Source: Prauserella muralis (lineage in GTDB: Bacteria > Actinomycetota > Actinomycetes > Mycobacteriales > Pseudonocardiaceae). Taken from it: DNA of 64,000 nt. The notes beneath the pieces were generated by a model, which was given only the letters and a program-made list of their open reading frames with translations, was not told where the DNA came from and made no database searches. A program made the position numbers and the translations under genes. Below are positions 50,614 to 60,359 of the stretch, piece after piece (position 1 is the stretch's first letter; each line of letters starts with the position of its first letter). The DNA lies in assembly GCF_003202285.1 (NCBI RefSeq), contig NZ_MASW01000005.1, forward strand, positions 620,001 to 684,000, read 5' to 3'.

Positions 50614-52959
50614 ATGTCCGTGCGTCACGGCATGCACGCCGCCTACTCGCAACCCCGGGCCCTGGTCCGCAGGCTGCGACCCCGCTCCGTCCGCGCGAAG
50701 ATCGTCGCGCTGCTGATGGTGCCGGTCGTGTCGCTGATGGTGCTGTGGGCGCTCGCGACCGTGTCGGCCGTGCAGAACGCGTGGACAACGCGTCAGGCCG
50801 CCGAGCTCGGTGACGGGCTCGCCACGCCCGTCGCCGGGGTGGTCACGGCGTTGCAGCAGGAGCGGGCGATCGCCGCCCGCCACCTTGCGCGGTCGGACGG
50901 CGGCGACCGCGCCGAGCTGGAACAACGCCAGGTACGTTCCGACACGGCGCTGCGGTCGCTTGCGGACGCGACCGCGGTGGCCAGCGCCGACATCGCCAGC
51001 CTCGCCGCCGACGTCGGCACGCGCGTCGACACGCTGACCCAGTCGGTGCAACGGCTGCGCGAGGAACGGACCGCCGTGCTCAACCAGCGGGCGGACTGGC
51101 GCGCCACCTACGACGCCTACACCGGCACCATCCAGGACGCGTTCGCGGTCCAGCGCGCACTGGCCGACGCCCAGGGTGGCGGGTCGGCGCTGCCGGCGGT
51201 GCTGCTGGGCCAGATCGGTGAGCAGCTCGCGCAGCAGGACGCGATCGCCACCGCCGCCGAGGCCGCGGGCCGGATGAGCGCCGAGCAGCAACAGGCCTTC
51301 GCGACCGCGGTCGGCGGCCAGCGAACCCTCACGGCCAACCTGCTGCCCGACCTGGCGGAACCGCAGCGCGCCGCCTACCAGCGCCTGCTGGAGGGCGACC
51401 CCTACCGCTCGCTGGCCGGTCTGCAGGCAGGCGTGGTCGCCGACCCGTCCGGCAGGGCGGCGCCCGATGCCGTCGCGGGCGGGCGGTGGGGCTCGGCGAT
51501 CGACCCGGTGACGCGCGACGTCGCCGCGATCGGCACCGCGCAGGCGGCGACAGCCGCCGCCGAAACGGCCGCGGCCAGCCGGTCCGCGCTGACCCAGGGC
51601 GGCGTGACCGTCGTGCTCGGACTGCTCGCCGTGCTGCTGGCCCTGGTGATCTCGGTCCGGATCGGACGCGGGCTCGTCGTCGAGCTCGTGGGACTGCGGA
51701 ACTCGGCACTCGAACTGGCCAACCGCAGGCTCCCCCAGGCGATGCGGCGGCTGCGGGCGGGCGAGAAGATCGACGTCGACGCCGACGTGCCCGTGGTGCC
51801 GCCCGGCGAGGGGGAGGTCGGCCAGGTCGGCGACGCCCTCAATGCCGTGCAGCGCGCCGCCATCAAGGCCGCTGCCGAGCGCGCCGAACTGCTCACCGGC
51901 GTGTCCGGCGTCTTCGTCACCCTGGCCCGGCGAAGCCAGTCACTCGTGCACCGCCAGCTCAGCCTGCTGGACACCATGGAGCGACGCACCGAGGATCCGT
52001 CCGAACTGGAGGATCTGTTCCGGCTCGACCATCTGGCGGCCCGCATGCGCAGGCACGCGGAAGGCCTGATCATCATGTCCGGCGCGGCACCGGGCCGGAC
52101 ATGGAACAAGCCCGTTCCGCTGATGACGGCCGTCCGGTCGGCCGTGGCCGAGGTCGAGGAGTTCCAGCGGGTCGAGGTGCGGCGGATGCCGGACGTGGCC
52201 GTGCGGGGCTCGGCGGTGGCGGACCTGACCCACATGATCGCCGAGCTGGTGGAGAACGCGACGTCGTTCTCCCCGCCCAACACGACCGTGCTGGTGCACG
52301 GCGAGCCGGTCGGCGCGGGCTTCGTCGTGGAGATCGAGGACCGCGGGCTCGGCATGCGGCCCGAGACGATGGCCGAGGCCAACCGGCGGATCGCCGAGGC
52401 GCACCAGCTGGATCTGTTCGCCAGCGACCAGCTCGGCTTCTTCGTGATCAGCAGGCTGGCCCACCGGCAGAACATCACGGTGACCCTGCGCCGCTCCGCC
52501 TACGGCGGCACCACGGCCGTGCTGCTGCTCCCCTCGTCGATCCTGACCCACGACGAGGCGATCGAGTCCTCGGGCGAGCTGTACCCGGCGGTCCCGGCCA
52601 CCACCACGGCACGCGCCCAGGTGACGCGCCGCCCCGAGGCGATGACCGGAACGCTGGTGCTGCCCGAGCAGGCTCCGCCCCGCTCCGCCGAGCCGATCCG
52701 GCAGCAGGCGCCCGCACCCCGGCCGGAGCGGCCCTCGGCACCACCACCGCCACCCCCGCCCCCGGTCGCGGACCCGCACGACGACATCACCGGCGGCCTG
52801 CCCCGGCGCACCCGGCAGGCGAGTCTCGCACCGGGGCTGCGCGGCGAGCCGGGTGACGACGCTCCCACCCCGGGAGCGGCTCCGCAGGCCTCCCCCGAAC
52901 AGGCCCGCGCCACGATGTCCGCACTACAGCAGGGCTTCACCCGTGGGCGCCACGACTAG
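50614..52959 (+). CDS. cvnA: conservon sensor-kinase-like protein
   Basis: A 781-aa protein. One helix (AKIVALLMVPVVSLMVLWAL), an extracytoplasmic nitrate/nitrite-sensing-type helical domain (about 60-320), a second helix (GGVTVVLGLLAVLLALVISV), a HAMP-like region, and a histidine-kinase ATPase domain (ELVENATSFSPPNTTV, IEDRGLGM). A Pro-rich tail follows. It is the first gene of a complete conservon, in which it interacts with a Roadblock protein, a DUF742 protein and a small GTPase. Confidence 0.93.
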   Translation: MSVRHGMHAAYSQPRALVRRLRPRSVRAKIVALLMVPVVSLMVLWALATVSAVQNAWTTRQAAELGDGLATPVAGVVTALQQERAIAARHLARSDGGDRAELEQRQVRSDTALRSLADATAVASADIASLAADVGTRVDTLTQSVQRLREERTAVLNQRADWRATYDAYTGTIQDAFAVQRALADAQGGGSALPAVLLGQIGEQLAQQDAIATAAEAAGRMSAEQQQAFATAVGGQRTLTANLLPDLAEPQRAAYQRLLEGDPYRSLAGLQAGVVADPSGRAAPDAVAGGRWGSAIDPVTRDVAAIGTAQAATAAAETAAASRSALTQGGVTVVLGLLAVLLALVISVRIGRGLVVELVGLRNSALELANRRLPQAMRRLRAGEKIDVDADVPVVPPGEGEVGQVGDALNAVQRAAIKAAAERAELLTGVSGVFVTLARRSQSLVHRQLSLLDTMERRTEDPSELEDLFRLDHLAARMRRHAEGLIIMSGAAPGRTWNKPVPLMTAVRSAVAEVEEFQRVEVRRMPDVAVRGSAVADLTHMIAELVENATSFSPPNTTVLVHGEPVGAGFVVEIEDRGLGMRPETMAEANRRIAEAHQLDLFASDQLGFFVISRLAHRQNITVTLRRSAYGGTTAVLLLPSSILTHDEAIESSGELYPAVPATTTARAQVTRRPEAMTGTLVLPEQAPPRSAEPIRQQAPAPRPERPSAPPPPPPPPVADPHDDITGGLPRRTRQASLAPGLRGEPGDDAPTPGAAPQASPEQARATMSALQQGFTRGRHD

Positions 52960-53004
52960 ACCGCACCTGGCCCGGCGGCCGACGCGAGAACGAGGAGAGG
53001 ACAG

Positions 53005-53439
53005 ATGACGGAGGCCCCCGAGAACACCCGCGAGCTGTACTGGCTCCTGGACGAGCTGGTGAGCAAGGCACCCCGCGTCCGGCACGCCGTGCTGCTGTCG
53101 ACCGACGGGCTGGCACTGGCGACCTCGTCGGGCATGACCCGCGAGGAGAGCGAGCACGTCGCCGCCGTCGCGTCGGCGCTCAACAGCCTCGCCAAGGGCG
53201 CGGGCAGGCAGTTCGACGCGGGCACCGTGCGACAGACGATGGTCGAACTGGAGGGCGGCTTCCTGTTCGTCATCGCCGCGGGCGGCGGCACCTGCCTCGC
53301 GGTGTTCGCCGAGGCGGGCACGGACATCGGTCTCGTCGCCTACGAGATGGCGCGGCTGGTCGGGCAGGTCGGCGAGCACATGTACACCGCGCCGCGCATG
53401 AACGGCAACGCCGTCCTCCCGGAACGGACGGTGCCGTGA
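53005..53439 (+). CDS. cvnB: conservon Roadblock/LC7 protein
   Basis: A 144-aa single Roadblock/LC7 domain (LYWLLDELVSKAPRVRHAVL, LSTDGLALATSSGM, FLFVIAAGGG). In conservons it acts as a GTPase-regulating partner of CvnD. The ATG follows GAGGAGAGGA. Its stop overlaps the next start (GTGA). Confidence 0.95.
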   Translation: MTEAPENTRELYWLLDELVSKAPRVRHAVLLSTDGLALATSSGMTREESEHVAAVASALNSLAKGAGRQFDAGTVRQTMVELEGGFLFVIAAGGGTCLAVFAEAGTDIGLVAYEMARLVGQVGEHMYTAPRMNGNAVLPERTVP

Positions 53440-53804
53440 GCAGCGAGCGGTGGTTCGGCGACGACTCGGGCCCCATGGTCCGGCTCTACGCGCTGACCAG
53501 GGGCCGGGCCCGGCCGAACGGCGAGTTCCTCGACGTCATCGCGCTCATCGGGGCCAGCACGCTGCCCGAACACGACCTCACGCTGAGCCCCGAGCAGGCG
53601 GCGATCCTCGACCTGTGCCGCACCACGGTGTTCTCGGTCGCCGAGATCGCGTCCAGGGTGAACCTGCCGCTGAATGTCTTACGGGTGCTGCTCGCCGACC
53701 TCGCCGAGGACGGGCACATCCGGGTCACCCACCCGACGTTGCCGGGCAGGCTGCCCGACGACCAGATACTGAGGGAAGTACTTGATGGACTCCGTGCGCT
53801 CTGA
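53436..53804 (+). CDS. cvnC: conservon DUF742 protein
   Basis: A 122-aa DUF742 protein: GPMVRLYALTRGRARPNGEF, then a winged-helix-like end (SVAEIASRVNLPLNVLRVLL, LAEDGHIRVTHP). It is the third conservon gene, overlapping cvnB by four bases and cvnD by twenty. Confidence 0.95.
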   Translation: MSSERWFGDDSGPMVRLYALTRGRARPNGEFLDVIALIGASTLPEHDLTLSPEQAAILDLCRTTVFSVAEIASRVNLPLNVLRVLLADLAEDGHIRVTHPTLPGRLPDDQILREVLDGLRAL

Positions 53805-54393
53805 TCTCCGGCAGGCAGGCATGCAGAGCTTCGTCGCGCTGAAGATCCTCATCGCCGGAGGCTTCGGGGCAGGCAAGACGACGATGGTGGGGGCGGTCAG
53901 CGAGATCCAGCCGCTGCGCACGGAGGAGTACCTCACCGAGGCCGGGCGGGGCGTGGACAACCCCGACGGGGTGGAGCGCAAGACCACCACGACGGTCGCC
54001 ATCGACTTCGGCCGCATCACGTTCGACGATCGTATGGCGCTGTACCTGTTCGGCACGCCGGGGCAGGACCGGTTCTGGTTCTTCTGGGACGACATCGCCC
54101 AGGGCGCGCTCGGCGCGGTCGTCATCGCCGACACCCGCAGGCTGGAGGACTGCTTCCCGGCGGTGGACTACTTCGAGCGCAGGGAGATGCCGTTCGTCGT
54201 CGCGGTCAACTGCTTCGACGGTTCCCGCCGGTACCGCATCGACCAGGTTTCCGCGGCGCTCGACCTTGACCCCGGCACGCCGGTGGTGCTGTGCGACGCC
54301 CGCGACCGCACGTCGGCGAAGCAGGTGCTGATCACCCTCGTGGAACGGGTCCGGCAGGAGAAGCGGCAGGCCTCGGCCGCGGTGTCCCGCTGA
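53785..54393 (+). CDS. cvnD: conservon small GTPase
   Basis: A 202-aa Ras-like GTPase. P-loop AGGFGAGKTTMVG, switch region KTTTTVAIDFGR, G3 LFGTPGQDRFWFFWDD, and G4-like AVNCFDGS. The ATG at 53785 follows GAGGGAAG, inside the cvnC frame. It should be the effector switch of the conservon. Confidence 0.95.
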   Translation: MDSVRSDLRQAGMQSFVALKILIAGGFGAGKTTMVGAVSEIQPLRTEEYLTEAGRGVDNPDGVERKTTTTVAIDFGRITFDDRMALYLFGTPGQDRFWFFWDDIAQGALGAVVIADTRRLEDCFPAVDYFERREMPFVVAVNCFDGSRRYRIDQVSAALDLDPGTPVVLCDARDRTSAKQVLITLVERVRQEKRQASAAVSR

Positions 54394-54515
54394 CGTCGCC
54401 GAGTCTCCGGCCACCGCCGGCGGGCTCGGATCGCGTGACCGATATCGGTCAGCAGGCCCTTTTCGGCGTCGGCGGCCATTAAAGTCTCGCCCGCGAACCG
54501 GCCAAGGGAGGCAAC

Positions 54516-57500
54516 GTGGGTGGCGGTGTCGGCAGACGGAGATTCCTGCAGGGTTCGGCGGTGGGCGTGGGCGCGGGAGTCGCTGCCCTGGCACTGCCCT
54601 CGGTGGCCACGGCGGACGAGGCGGTGACAACGGCAGGCCCCCCGGGAGGGCTGCGGGTCGATCGCACCACTGTGGAGTACGCCGAGACCCTGCTCGGCAC
54701 CGACGTCGCCAGGCCGCGCCTTTCCTGGGTGCTCTCCGCCGAGGGGCACGGCGCCCGGCAGAGCGAGTACCAGCTCCAGGTGGCCACCGATCCACGTGAC
54801 CTCGGCACGGCACGCGCGGTCTGGGACTCCGGGCGCGTCGAGTCCGCGCGGTCGGTCGGCGTCGAGTACGACGGCCCGGCGCTGCGCCCGCGCACGCGCT
54901 ACCACTGGCGGGTACGGGTGTGGGACGGCCACGGCCGGGTCTCGCCGTGGAGCACCGCGCGCTGGTGGGAGACCGCGCTGCTCGGCGACCCGTGGCAGGC
55001 GGACTGGATCGGCGCGCCCGAGCAGCCCGCGCCGCCGGGTTTCGGCGCCGCGTCGTGGATCTGGTCCCCCGGTTCGACCACCAGCGGCGCACCCGCGGGC
55101 CCGCGTTGGTTCCGGGCCGCGCTCGACCTGCCACCGGGCTCCGCCGTCGCGAGCGCCAGGGTGGTGGCCACCGCCGACGACGACTTCACCCTCCACCTCG
55201 ACGGCACGCAGGTACTGCACGCACCACAGCAGGTGGACGGCTGGCGGACCGGGCACACCGCCGACGTCACCGCGCAGGTGCGCGCGGCGGGTGAGCGCGT
55301 CGTGCTCGCCGCGCTGGCGACCAACCGGGGCAACGTCGCGATCAACCCCGGCGGCCTGCTGGTGCGGCTGATCGTGGAGCTGGCGGGAGGCCAGACCCGA
55401 GAACTGGTCACCGGCACCGGCTGGCGCGTCAGCGAGCAGGAGGAGCCAGGCTGGACCGAGCCCGGCTTCGACGACACCGCCTGGGCCGACGCGGTGGTCC
55501 TCGCCCCCTACGGTCAGGGCCCGTGGGGCGACGGTGTCAGCGTCGCCGTGCCGGAGAGCCCGGCACCGCTGCTGCGCCGCGAGTTCACCGTGGCCAAGCC
55601 GGTGGCCAGGGCCCGGCTCTACGTCAGCGGGCTCGCCTACTACGAGGCCGAGCTCAACGGCACGCGCGTGGGCGACGCGGTGCTCGACCCTGGCTTCACC
55701 GACTACGACCGCACCGTGCTCTATGCGGTGCACGACGTCACCGGCCTGCTGCGCGGCGGCGCCAACGCGCTCGGCGTCACCCTGGGCCGCGGCTTCTACG
55801 GCATGACCACACCCAACGTGTGGAACTGGCACCGGCCGACCTGGCACGGGCAGCCGCGCCTGCTGGCGCAGCTCGAGATCGACCACCCGGACGGCACCCG
55901 CACCACGATCGGCTCGGACCGGCGCTGGCGGATGACCGAGGGGCCCACGCTGTCCAACTCGCAGTACGCGGGCGAGACCTACGACGCCCGGCTCGCGCCG
56001 CGAGGCTGGACCGAGACCGGCTTCGACGACAGCGGGTGGCGGGAGCCGGTGGCGCTGCCCGCACCCGCCGGTGAGCTGCGCGCCCAGCAGCACGAGCCGA
56101 TCACGGTGATCGACACGGTGCGCCCGGTGTCGGTCACCGAGCAGCGGCCCGGGGTCTACGTGGTGGACATGGGCCGCACCATGGCCGGCTGGACACGGCT
56201 GACCGTGCGGGCACCCGCGGGCACCCGGGTGGCGCTCAAGCACGGTGAGCGCCTGCGTGGCGACGGCAGCGTGCTCGCCGAGACCGGCCACGTCCCCGGC
56301 CGGTTCCAGACCGACGAGTACCTCTGCGCGGGCGGGCGCACCGAGCACTGGGAACCGAAGTTCTCCTACAAGGGTTTCCGCTACGTCGAGATCACCGGCC
56401 TGCCCGCGGCGCCGCGCGAGGGCGACGTCCTCGGCAGGCTGGTGCACAACGCCGTGCGGGCCACCGGAAGCTTCCGCTGCTCCGAGCCGTTCTACGAGCG
56501 GCTGGAGGCGGCCATGCGGCGCACGGTGCTGAACAACCTGCACGGTATCCCCACCGACACGCCGATGTACGAGAAGAACGGCTGGACCGGCGACGCGCAG
56601 GTCGGCGCGCCGACGATGCTGTACGCGCTGGGCATGGAGCGGTTCTTCGGCAAGTGGATCGGCGACCTCACCGACAGCCAGAACGAGCCCGGTCAGCTGC
56701 CGGTGATCGTGCCGAGCGGCGGCTGGGGCTACGCCGAGCTGGCGCCGTCGCCGGAGTGGACCACGGTGTATCCGTTCCTGCTGCGTGAGATGTACCGGGT
56801 GTACGGCGACGACCGGCTCGCCGCCGAGCACTGGCGGCCGCTGGTGCGCTACCTCGACTGGGAGATCGGGCCGCTGCGCGACGGTCTCGCCGTGACCGCG
56901 CTCGGCGACTACCTGCCGCCGGGCTACGGCGGAGTGCCGCCGGAGGACACCCGGCTCACCGCCACCGCCTACCTGTACCGCGCGCTGCTCGGCACCGCGG
57001 AGCTCGGCGAGCTGCTGGGACACGCCGGGACGGCGGCACGGTACCGCTCGGTCGCCGCGGACCTGCGCACGGCGTTCAACGAGACGTTCCTCGGCCCCGA
57101 GGGTCACTACCGCACGGCGAGGGACCCCGACTACCGGCAGACCTCCAACGCCGTGCCCCTGGCATTCGGCATGGTCCCGCAGGGCGCGGAGGCGTCCGTG
57201 GTGGCGAGCCTGGTGGCCGACATCTCCGCCCGCGGCAACCATCTCAACACGGGTTGCCTCGGGACGAGCGTGCTGCTGCGGGTGCTCAGCGCCCACGGCC
57301 ACGCCGACGTCGCGCACGCCATCGCCCGCCAGCGCAGCTACCCGAGCTGGGGCTACTGGTTCGACAACGGCGCCGACACGATGTGGGAGATGTGGCACCT
57401 GGACTCCCGTTCCCGCGACCACTACTTCCAGGGCACGGTCGTGCAGTGGTTGTACGAGAACGTGGCCGGGCTGCGTCCCGGCGACGCGGGCTACGAACGG

Positions 57501-57779
57501 TTCACGGTGCGGCCGGACACCACGGCCACGCTGGCGTGGGCGCACACCTCGATCGACACCGTGCGCGGGCAGGCGGCCGCCGGCTGGTCGCGGGTCGGTG
57601 ACGGCCTCCGGCTGACGGTCCGGGTGCCGGTCGGGTCGACCGCCGAGGTCCACGTGCCCGCGGCGAGCGGGCAGGCCGTGTCCGCCCCGCCCGCGGCCCG
57701 GTTCGTGCGCGCGGAGCAGGGCTTCGTCGTGTACCACGCGGGATCCGGCGAGTGGACGTTCACCAGCACTCGCCTGTGA
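54516..57779 (+). CDS. exported GH78 alpha-L-rhamnosidase
   Basis: A 1087-aa secreted glycosidase. The twin-arginine signal GRRRFLQGSAVGVGAG opens it. An N-terminal Ig-like domain, a beta-sandwich region and a C-terminal alpha/alpha barrel follow. Catalytic-region motifs: DTPMYEKNGWTGDAQVGAPT (acid) and GADTMWEMWHLDSRSRDHYF (base), then a closing beta-sandwich. It releases terminal rhamnose from plant flavonoids or polysaccharides. GTG 54516 follows AAGGGAGG. The gene stands alone. Confidence 0.93.
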   Translation: MGGGVGRRRFLQGSAVGVGAGVAALALPSVATADEAVTTAGPPGGLRVDRTTVEYAETLLGTDVARPRLSWVLSAEGHGARQSEYQLQVATDPRDLGTARAVWDSGRVESARSVGVEYDGPALRPRTRYHWRVRVWDGHGRVSPWSTARWWETALLGDPWQADWIGAPEQPAPPGFGAASWIWSPGSTTSGAPAGPRWFRAALDLPPGSAVASARVVATADDDFTLHLDGTQVLHAPQQVDGWRTGHTADVTAQVRAAGERVVLAALATNRGNVAINPGGLLVRLIVELAGGQTRELVTGTGWRVSEQEEPGWTEPGFDDTAWADAVVLAPYGQGPWGDGVSVAVPESPAPLLRREFTVAKPVARARLYVSGLAYYEAELNGTRVGDAVLDPGFTDYDRTVLYAVHDVTGLLRGGANALGVTLGRGFYGMTTPNVWNWHRPTWHGQPRLLAQLEIDHPDGTRTTIGSDRRWRMTEGPTLSNSQYAGETYDARLAPRGWTETGFDDSGWREPVALPAPAGELRAQQHEPITVIDTVRPVSVTEQRPGVYVVDMGRTMAGWTRLTVRAPAGTRVALKHGERLRGDGSVLAETGHVPGRFQTDEYLCAGGRTEHWEPKFSYKGFRYVEITGLPAAPREGDVLGRLVHNAVRATGSFRCSEPFYERLEAAMRRTVLNNLHGIPTDTPMYEKNGWTGDAQVGAPTMLYALGMERFFGKWIGDLTDSQNEPGQLPVIVPSGGWGYAELAPSPEWTTVYPFLLREMYRVYGDDRLAAEHWRPLVRYLDWEIGPLRDGLAVTALGDYLPPGYGGVPPEDTRLTATAYLYRALLGTAELGELLGHAGTAARYRSVAADLRTAFNETFLGPEGHYRTARDPDYRQTSNAVPLAFGMVPQGAEASVVASLVADISARGNHLNTGCLGTSVLLRVLSAHGHADVAHAIARQRSYPSWGYWFDNGADTMWEMWHLDSRSRDHYFQGTVVQWLYENVAGLRPGDAGYERFTVRPDTTATLAWAHTSIDTVRGQAAAGWSRVGDGLRLTVRVPVGSTAEVHVPAASGQAVSAPPAARFVRAEQGFVVYHAGSGEWTFTSTRL

Positions 57780-58650
57780 CGCCCCGGCCGCGGGCGGCCA
57801 TGAGGTCCCGCAGCCACCGGCGACCCTCCTGAGCGAACCGAGGGTCGCCGTGCTCGGCGGCCCAGACGACGGTGCTGAGGCCGAGGAAAGCGGCGCAGGA
57901 CTCGAACTCCAGCCAGTCGTCGTCGGTGGGCACCCGGCCGTAACCGGCGAGGAAGGCATCGGCGAGCGCGGGAGCGCCGGGCCTGACCCGCAACCACAGG
58001 GAGGCGAGGTCCCAGATCCAGGGCCGCCGCGCCGCGTTGCCGAAGTCGATGAGGGACAGACCGCCGTGCTCGTCGGCGAGCCAGTTGCGCGGCTGGTTGT
58101 CGAGATGGCACGGCACGGTGGTCACCGGCGGGCGCGCGGCCAGTGCGGCGACCCGGGCACGGGCGAACGCGATTTCCTCGCCGGTCAGCAGGCTCTCCGC
58201 CCGTGCGGCGTAGCGCTCCAGGCGCCTGGCGAGGTCACCGGCGAAGGCGGCGTCGGCCCGCGGCGTGGCGCCGTCGTGCAGCCGGCGGGTCAGCGCCCCG
58301 GCCTGCCGGTGGACCTCCGGCTCACGCTCGGCCGGCGTGCCCTCGACCGGCCTGCCCGGCAGCCTGCTCAGCACGAGCAGGCGCAGGTCGTCGTGGGCGG
58401 AGTGCAGGGCAGGCGCGGCGGCGCCGAGCGCGGGTACCCACTCGACGTACGCCGTGAGCTCCTGCCGGTACTTCTTCTCCCGCCGCGCGTGCTTGGCGAT
58501 CCACCGCACGCCACGAGGCCCCGCCAGCTCGAGGACGACAGCCTCGCCGTGGCTCGCCGACCGGTCGGCCACCAGCTCCGCGTGGCCCAGCACCCGCGCG
58601 CACCGGTCCAGCAGGACACCGGGGGCCGGGCTGCGCCCGTCCGGGACCAC
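57760..58650 (-). CDS. aminoglycoside-phosphotransferase-fold kinase
   Basis: A 296-aa APH/choline-kinase-fold protein. The catalytic loop PCHLDNQPRNWL (HxDxxxxN) and the metal-binding LIDFGNA are intact. No substrate is evident; many such genes are not resistance genes. The start is taken as the GTG at 58650, four bases after the preceding stop codon, though it has no clear Shine-Dalgarno. It overlaps the convergent rhamnosidase by 20 bases. Confidence 0.8.
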   Translation of the reverse strand: MVPDGRSPAPGVLLDRCARVLGHAELVADRSASHGEAVVLELAGPRGVRWIAKHARREKKYRQELTAYVEWVPALGAAAPALHSAHDDLRLLVLSRLPGRPVEGTPAEREPEVHRQAGALTRRLHDGATPRADAAFAGDLARRLERYAARAESLLTGEEIAFARARVAALAARPPVTTVPCHLDNQPRNWLADEHGGLSLIDFGNAARRPWIWDLASLWLRVRPGAPALADAFLAGYGRVPTDDDWLEFESCAAFLGLSTVVWAAEHGDPRFAQEGRRWLRDLMAARGRGVTGECW

Positions 58651-58654
58651 CGCG

Positions 58655-59005
58655 CTACCGGGCCCCGGCGAAGGGATGTGCTTCGACCAGTTCCTCCGGC
58701 GCCGAAAGGCGCCACGCCTCGTAGACCAGCTCGGCCAGCTCGTCGGCGTCGATCCTCGGCAGGTGCACGACCACCCAGCCGAACCCGCCCGCGGTGAACT
58801 GGACCTCGAACACGTCCGGCCGCTCGGCCACGAGCGCCAGCTGCTCGGAGAGCGTCTGCTTGAGCCCGGCGGTGCTCGTGCGTGGCCAGTGGTAGCCGAA
58901 CCGCGCGCCGCGGACCCGGAACGACGTGTAGTCCCTCGCCCGTGCGTGCTCGACCTCGGCGAGCTCGTCCACCATGCGCAGGAACCGGCTGTCGGGCACA
59001 CCCAT
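58655..59005 (-). CDS. MmcQ/YjbR-family protein
   Basis: A 116-aa alpha/beta protein of the YjbR fold (DYTSFRVRGARFGYHW, GGFGWVVVHLPRIDADEL, LVYEAWRLSAPEELVEAHP). YjbR proteins may bind DNA but their function is not settled. It runs directly into the phosphotransferase-fold gene. Confidence 0.88.
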   Translation of the reverse strand: MGVPDSRFLRMVDELAEVEHARARDYTSFRVRGARFGYHWPRTSTAGLKQTLSEQLALVAERPDVFEVQFTAGGFGWVVVHLPRIDADELAELVYEAWRLSAPEELVEAHPFAGAR

Positions 59006-59055
59006 GCCGCTGATTCTTCCGCAGGCGGGCGGCGAAGGTAACCGGCCGGTCCGGT

Positions 59056-59601
59056 TCAGCCGACCACCCGCAGCCGGACGTTGCTCGCCAGCGCCGCCTC
59101 GGTCAGGCTGAGCCGTTCCAGCTTCACCATGGCGCCCCCGGGCTGGTCGAACAGGCGCACGCCGTCGCCGAGCAGCACCGGCGCGATGCAGACGAAGATC
59201 TCGTCCAGCATCCCCGCGGCCAGGCACTGCCGGGCGACGTCGGCTCCGATGATGTTGACGTAGCGCTCCCCCGCCGCGGCCTTCGCCTCGGCGACTGCGC
59301 TGTCCAGGTCACCCACGAACCGCACGCCCGGCACCGGCTCCGCGGGCGGCACATGGGTGAGCACGAACTGCGGGCCCTCCCAGCCGCCGCCGAACGCCTT
59401 GCCCTCGCGCTCGACATCGCCCCGGTGCGGGTCGTCGCCACGGAAGCTGCGGTTGCCGACCAGTATCGCGCCGATCTCGCCGATCAACTCCTCCACGGCC
59501 GGGTTGGGACCGAGGAACTCGGTCAGCCACGACATGTCCCCGCCGGGACCCGCGATGAATCCGTCCAGCGACATCGTCGCCGAGTACAGCAGTCTCGCCA
59601 C
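59056..59601 (-). CDS. dihydrofolate-reductase-family (RibD C-terminal) protein
   Basis: A 181-aa NADPH-dependent reductase-like protein. YSATMSLDGFIAGPGGDMSW opens it, YVNIIGADVARQCLAAGMLD and EIFVCIAPVLLGDGVRLFD are typical of the bacterial RibD-C group. Most relatives are not true DHFRs. The GTG at 59601 follows GAGGAG. It is divergent from a TetR gene. Confidence 0.9.
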   Translation of the reverse strand: MARLLYSATMSLDGFIAGPGGDMSWLTEFLGPNPAVEELIGEIGAILVGNRSFRGDDPHRGDVEREGKAFGGGWEGPQFVLTHVPPAEPVPGVRFVGDLDSAVAEAKAAAGERYVNIIGADVARQCLAAGMLDEIFVCIAPVLLGDGVRLFDQPGGAMVKLERLSLTEAALASNVRLRVVG

Positions 59602-59703
59602 GTGCGTTCTCCTCACTCTCCACCGGACACCGGGTTCGGTCCGGACAGACCAGCGGGAGCCGGGAAACTCATCGCCGCCTCCGGTGCCCGCGCTGTCCAT
59701 CAG

Positions 59704-59726
59704 TGATTGAACTGTTGCTTGAATCA
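59704..59726. promoter_or_regulatory. TetR operator of the OYE/HSD operon
   Basis: TGATTGAA-N7-TTGAATCA, 8-bp arms with one mismatch, 28 bases before the TetR ATG at 59754 and in the gap to the divergent reductase gene. Confidence 0.6.
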
Positions 59727-59753
59727 ACGACTGTGATGTGGTCTGCTGGGCGG

Positions 59754-60359
59754 ATGGCGGACCAGGCGACGGAGCCGGTGACCACCGGCTCGACGAGGCA
59801 GCGGCTGCTGACGGTGGCCGAGCGGCTCCTGCTGGATGCCGGCTACGACCACGTCTCGGTGCGGGCCATCAACGCGGCGGCAGGCGCCAACCCGGCCGCC
59901 GTGCACTACCACTTCGGCTCCAAGGACGCGCTCGTCGCCGCACTGCTGGAGGAGCGCCTGGCTCCCGTCTGGCAGGACGAGCTGCGCCGGCTGGAGCAAC
60001 GCAGGCGCGGCGGCTGGGTGCCGACCGTCGCGGAGCTGGCCGACGTGGTGCTCACCCCCCTGGCGGACCTGGCCGCCGACCCGGTTGGTGCGCTGCGGCT
60101 GCACCTGCTCGCTCGCGTCGTGCTGTCCGGAAGGCGCCTCGACTGGACCTCCCGCTGGTTCAGCCTCGCGCCGTGGATCGACCTGCTCCACCTGGCCCGG
60201 CCGGACCTGAGCGAGCGGCAGGCCGCGCACCGCTGGGCGCTGGCGTTCCAGCTGCTGCTGCTGCACTTCGGCAGCCCGTTCGGCGGCACCGAGCACCGCC
60301 CCGGCGTACCGACCGAGTCGCTGCGGGCGTTCGTGGTGGCGGGGCTGGACGCGCCGTGA
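59754..60359 (+). CDS. TetR-family regulator
   Basis: A 201-aa regulator. The helix-turn-helix spans residues 14-60 (VSVRAINAAAGANPAAVHYH, FGSKDALVAALLEERLAP). The ligand domain follows. Its stop overlaps the start of the OYE gene (GTGA), so it is expressed together with its probable targets. The ligand may be a steroid or related terpenoid, judged from the SDR gene downstream. Confidence 0.88.
   Translation: MADQATEPVTTGSTRQRLLTVAERLLLDAGYDHVSVRAINAAAGANPAAVHYHFGSKDALVAALLEERLAPVWQDELRRLEQRRRGGWVPTVAELADVVLTPLADLAADPVGALRLHLLARVVLSGRRLDWTSRWFSLAPWIDLLHLARPDLSERQAAHRWALAFQLLLLHFGSPFGGTEHRPGVPTESLRAFVVAGLDAP

Noticed and set aside
54168-57959. Long antisense open frame (1263 codons) over the rhamnosidase gene
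   Set aside because: Composed of low-complexity Arg/Gly/Pro/His/Val-rich text, no domains; the plus strand has a complete GH78 enzyme.
57760-58650. The phosphotransferase-fold gene as an antibiotic-resistance gene
   Set aside because: The fold is shared by many unrelated kinases and nothing nearby suggests resistance.
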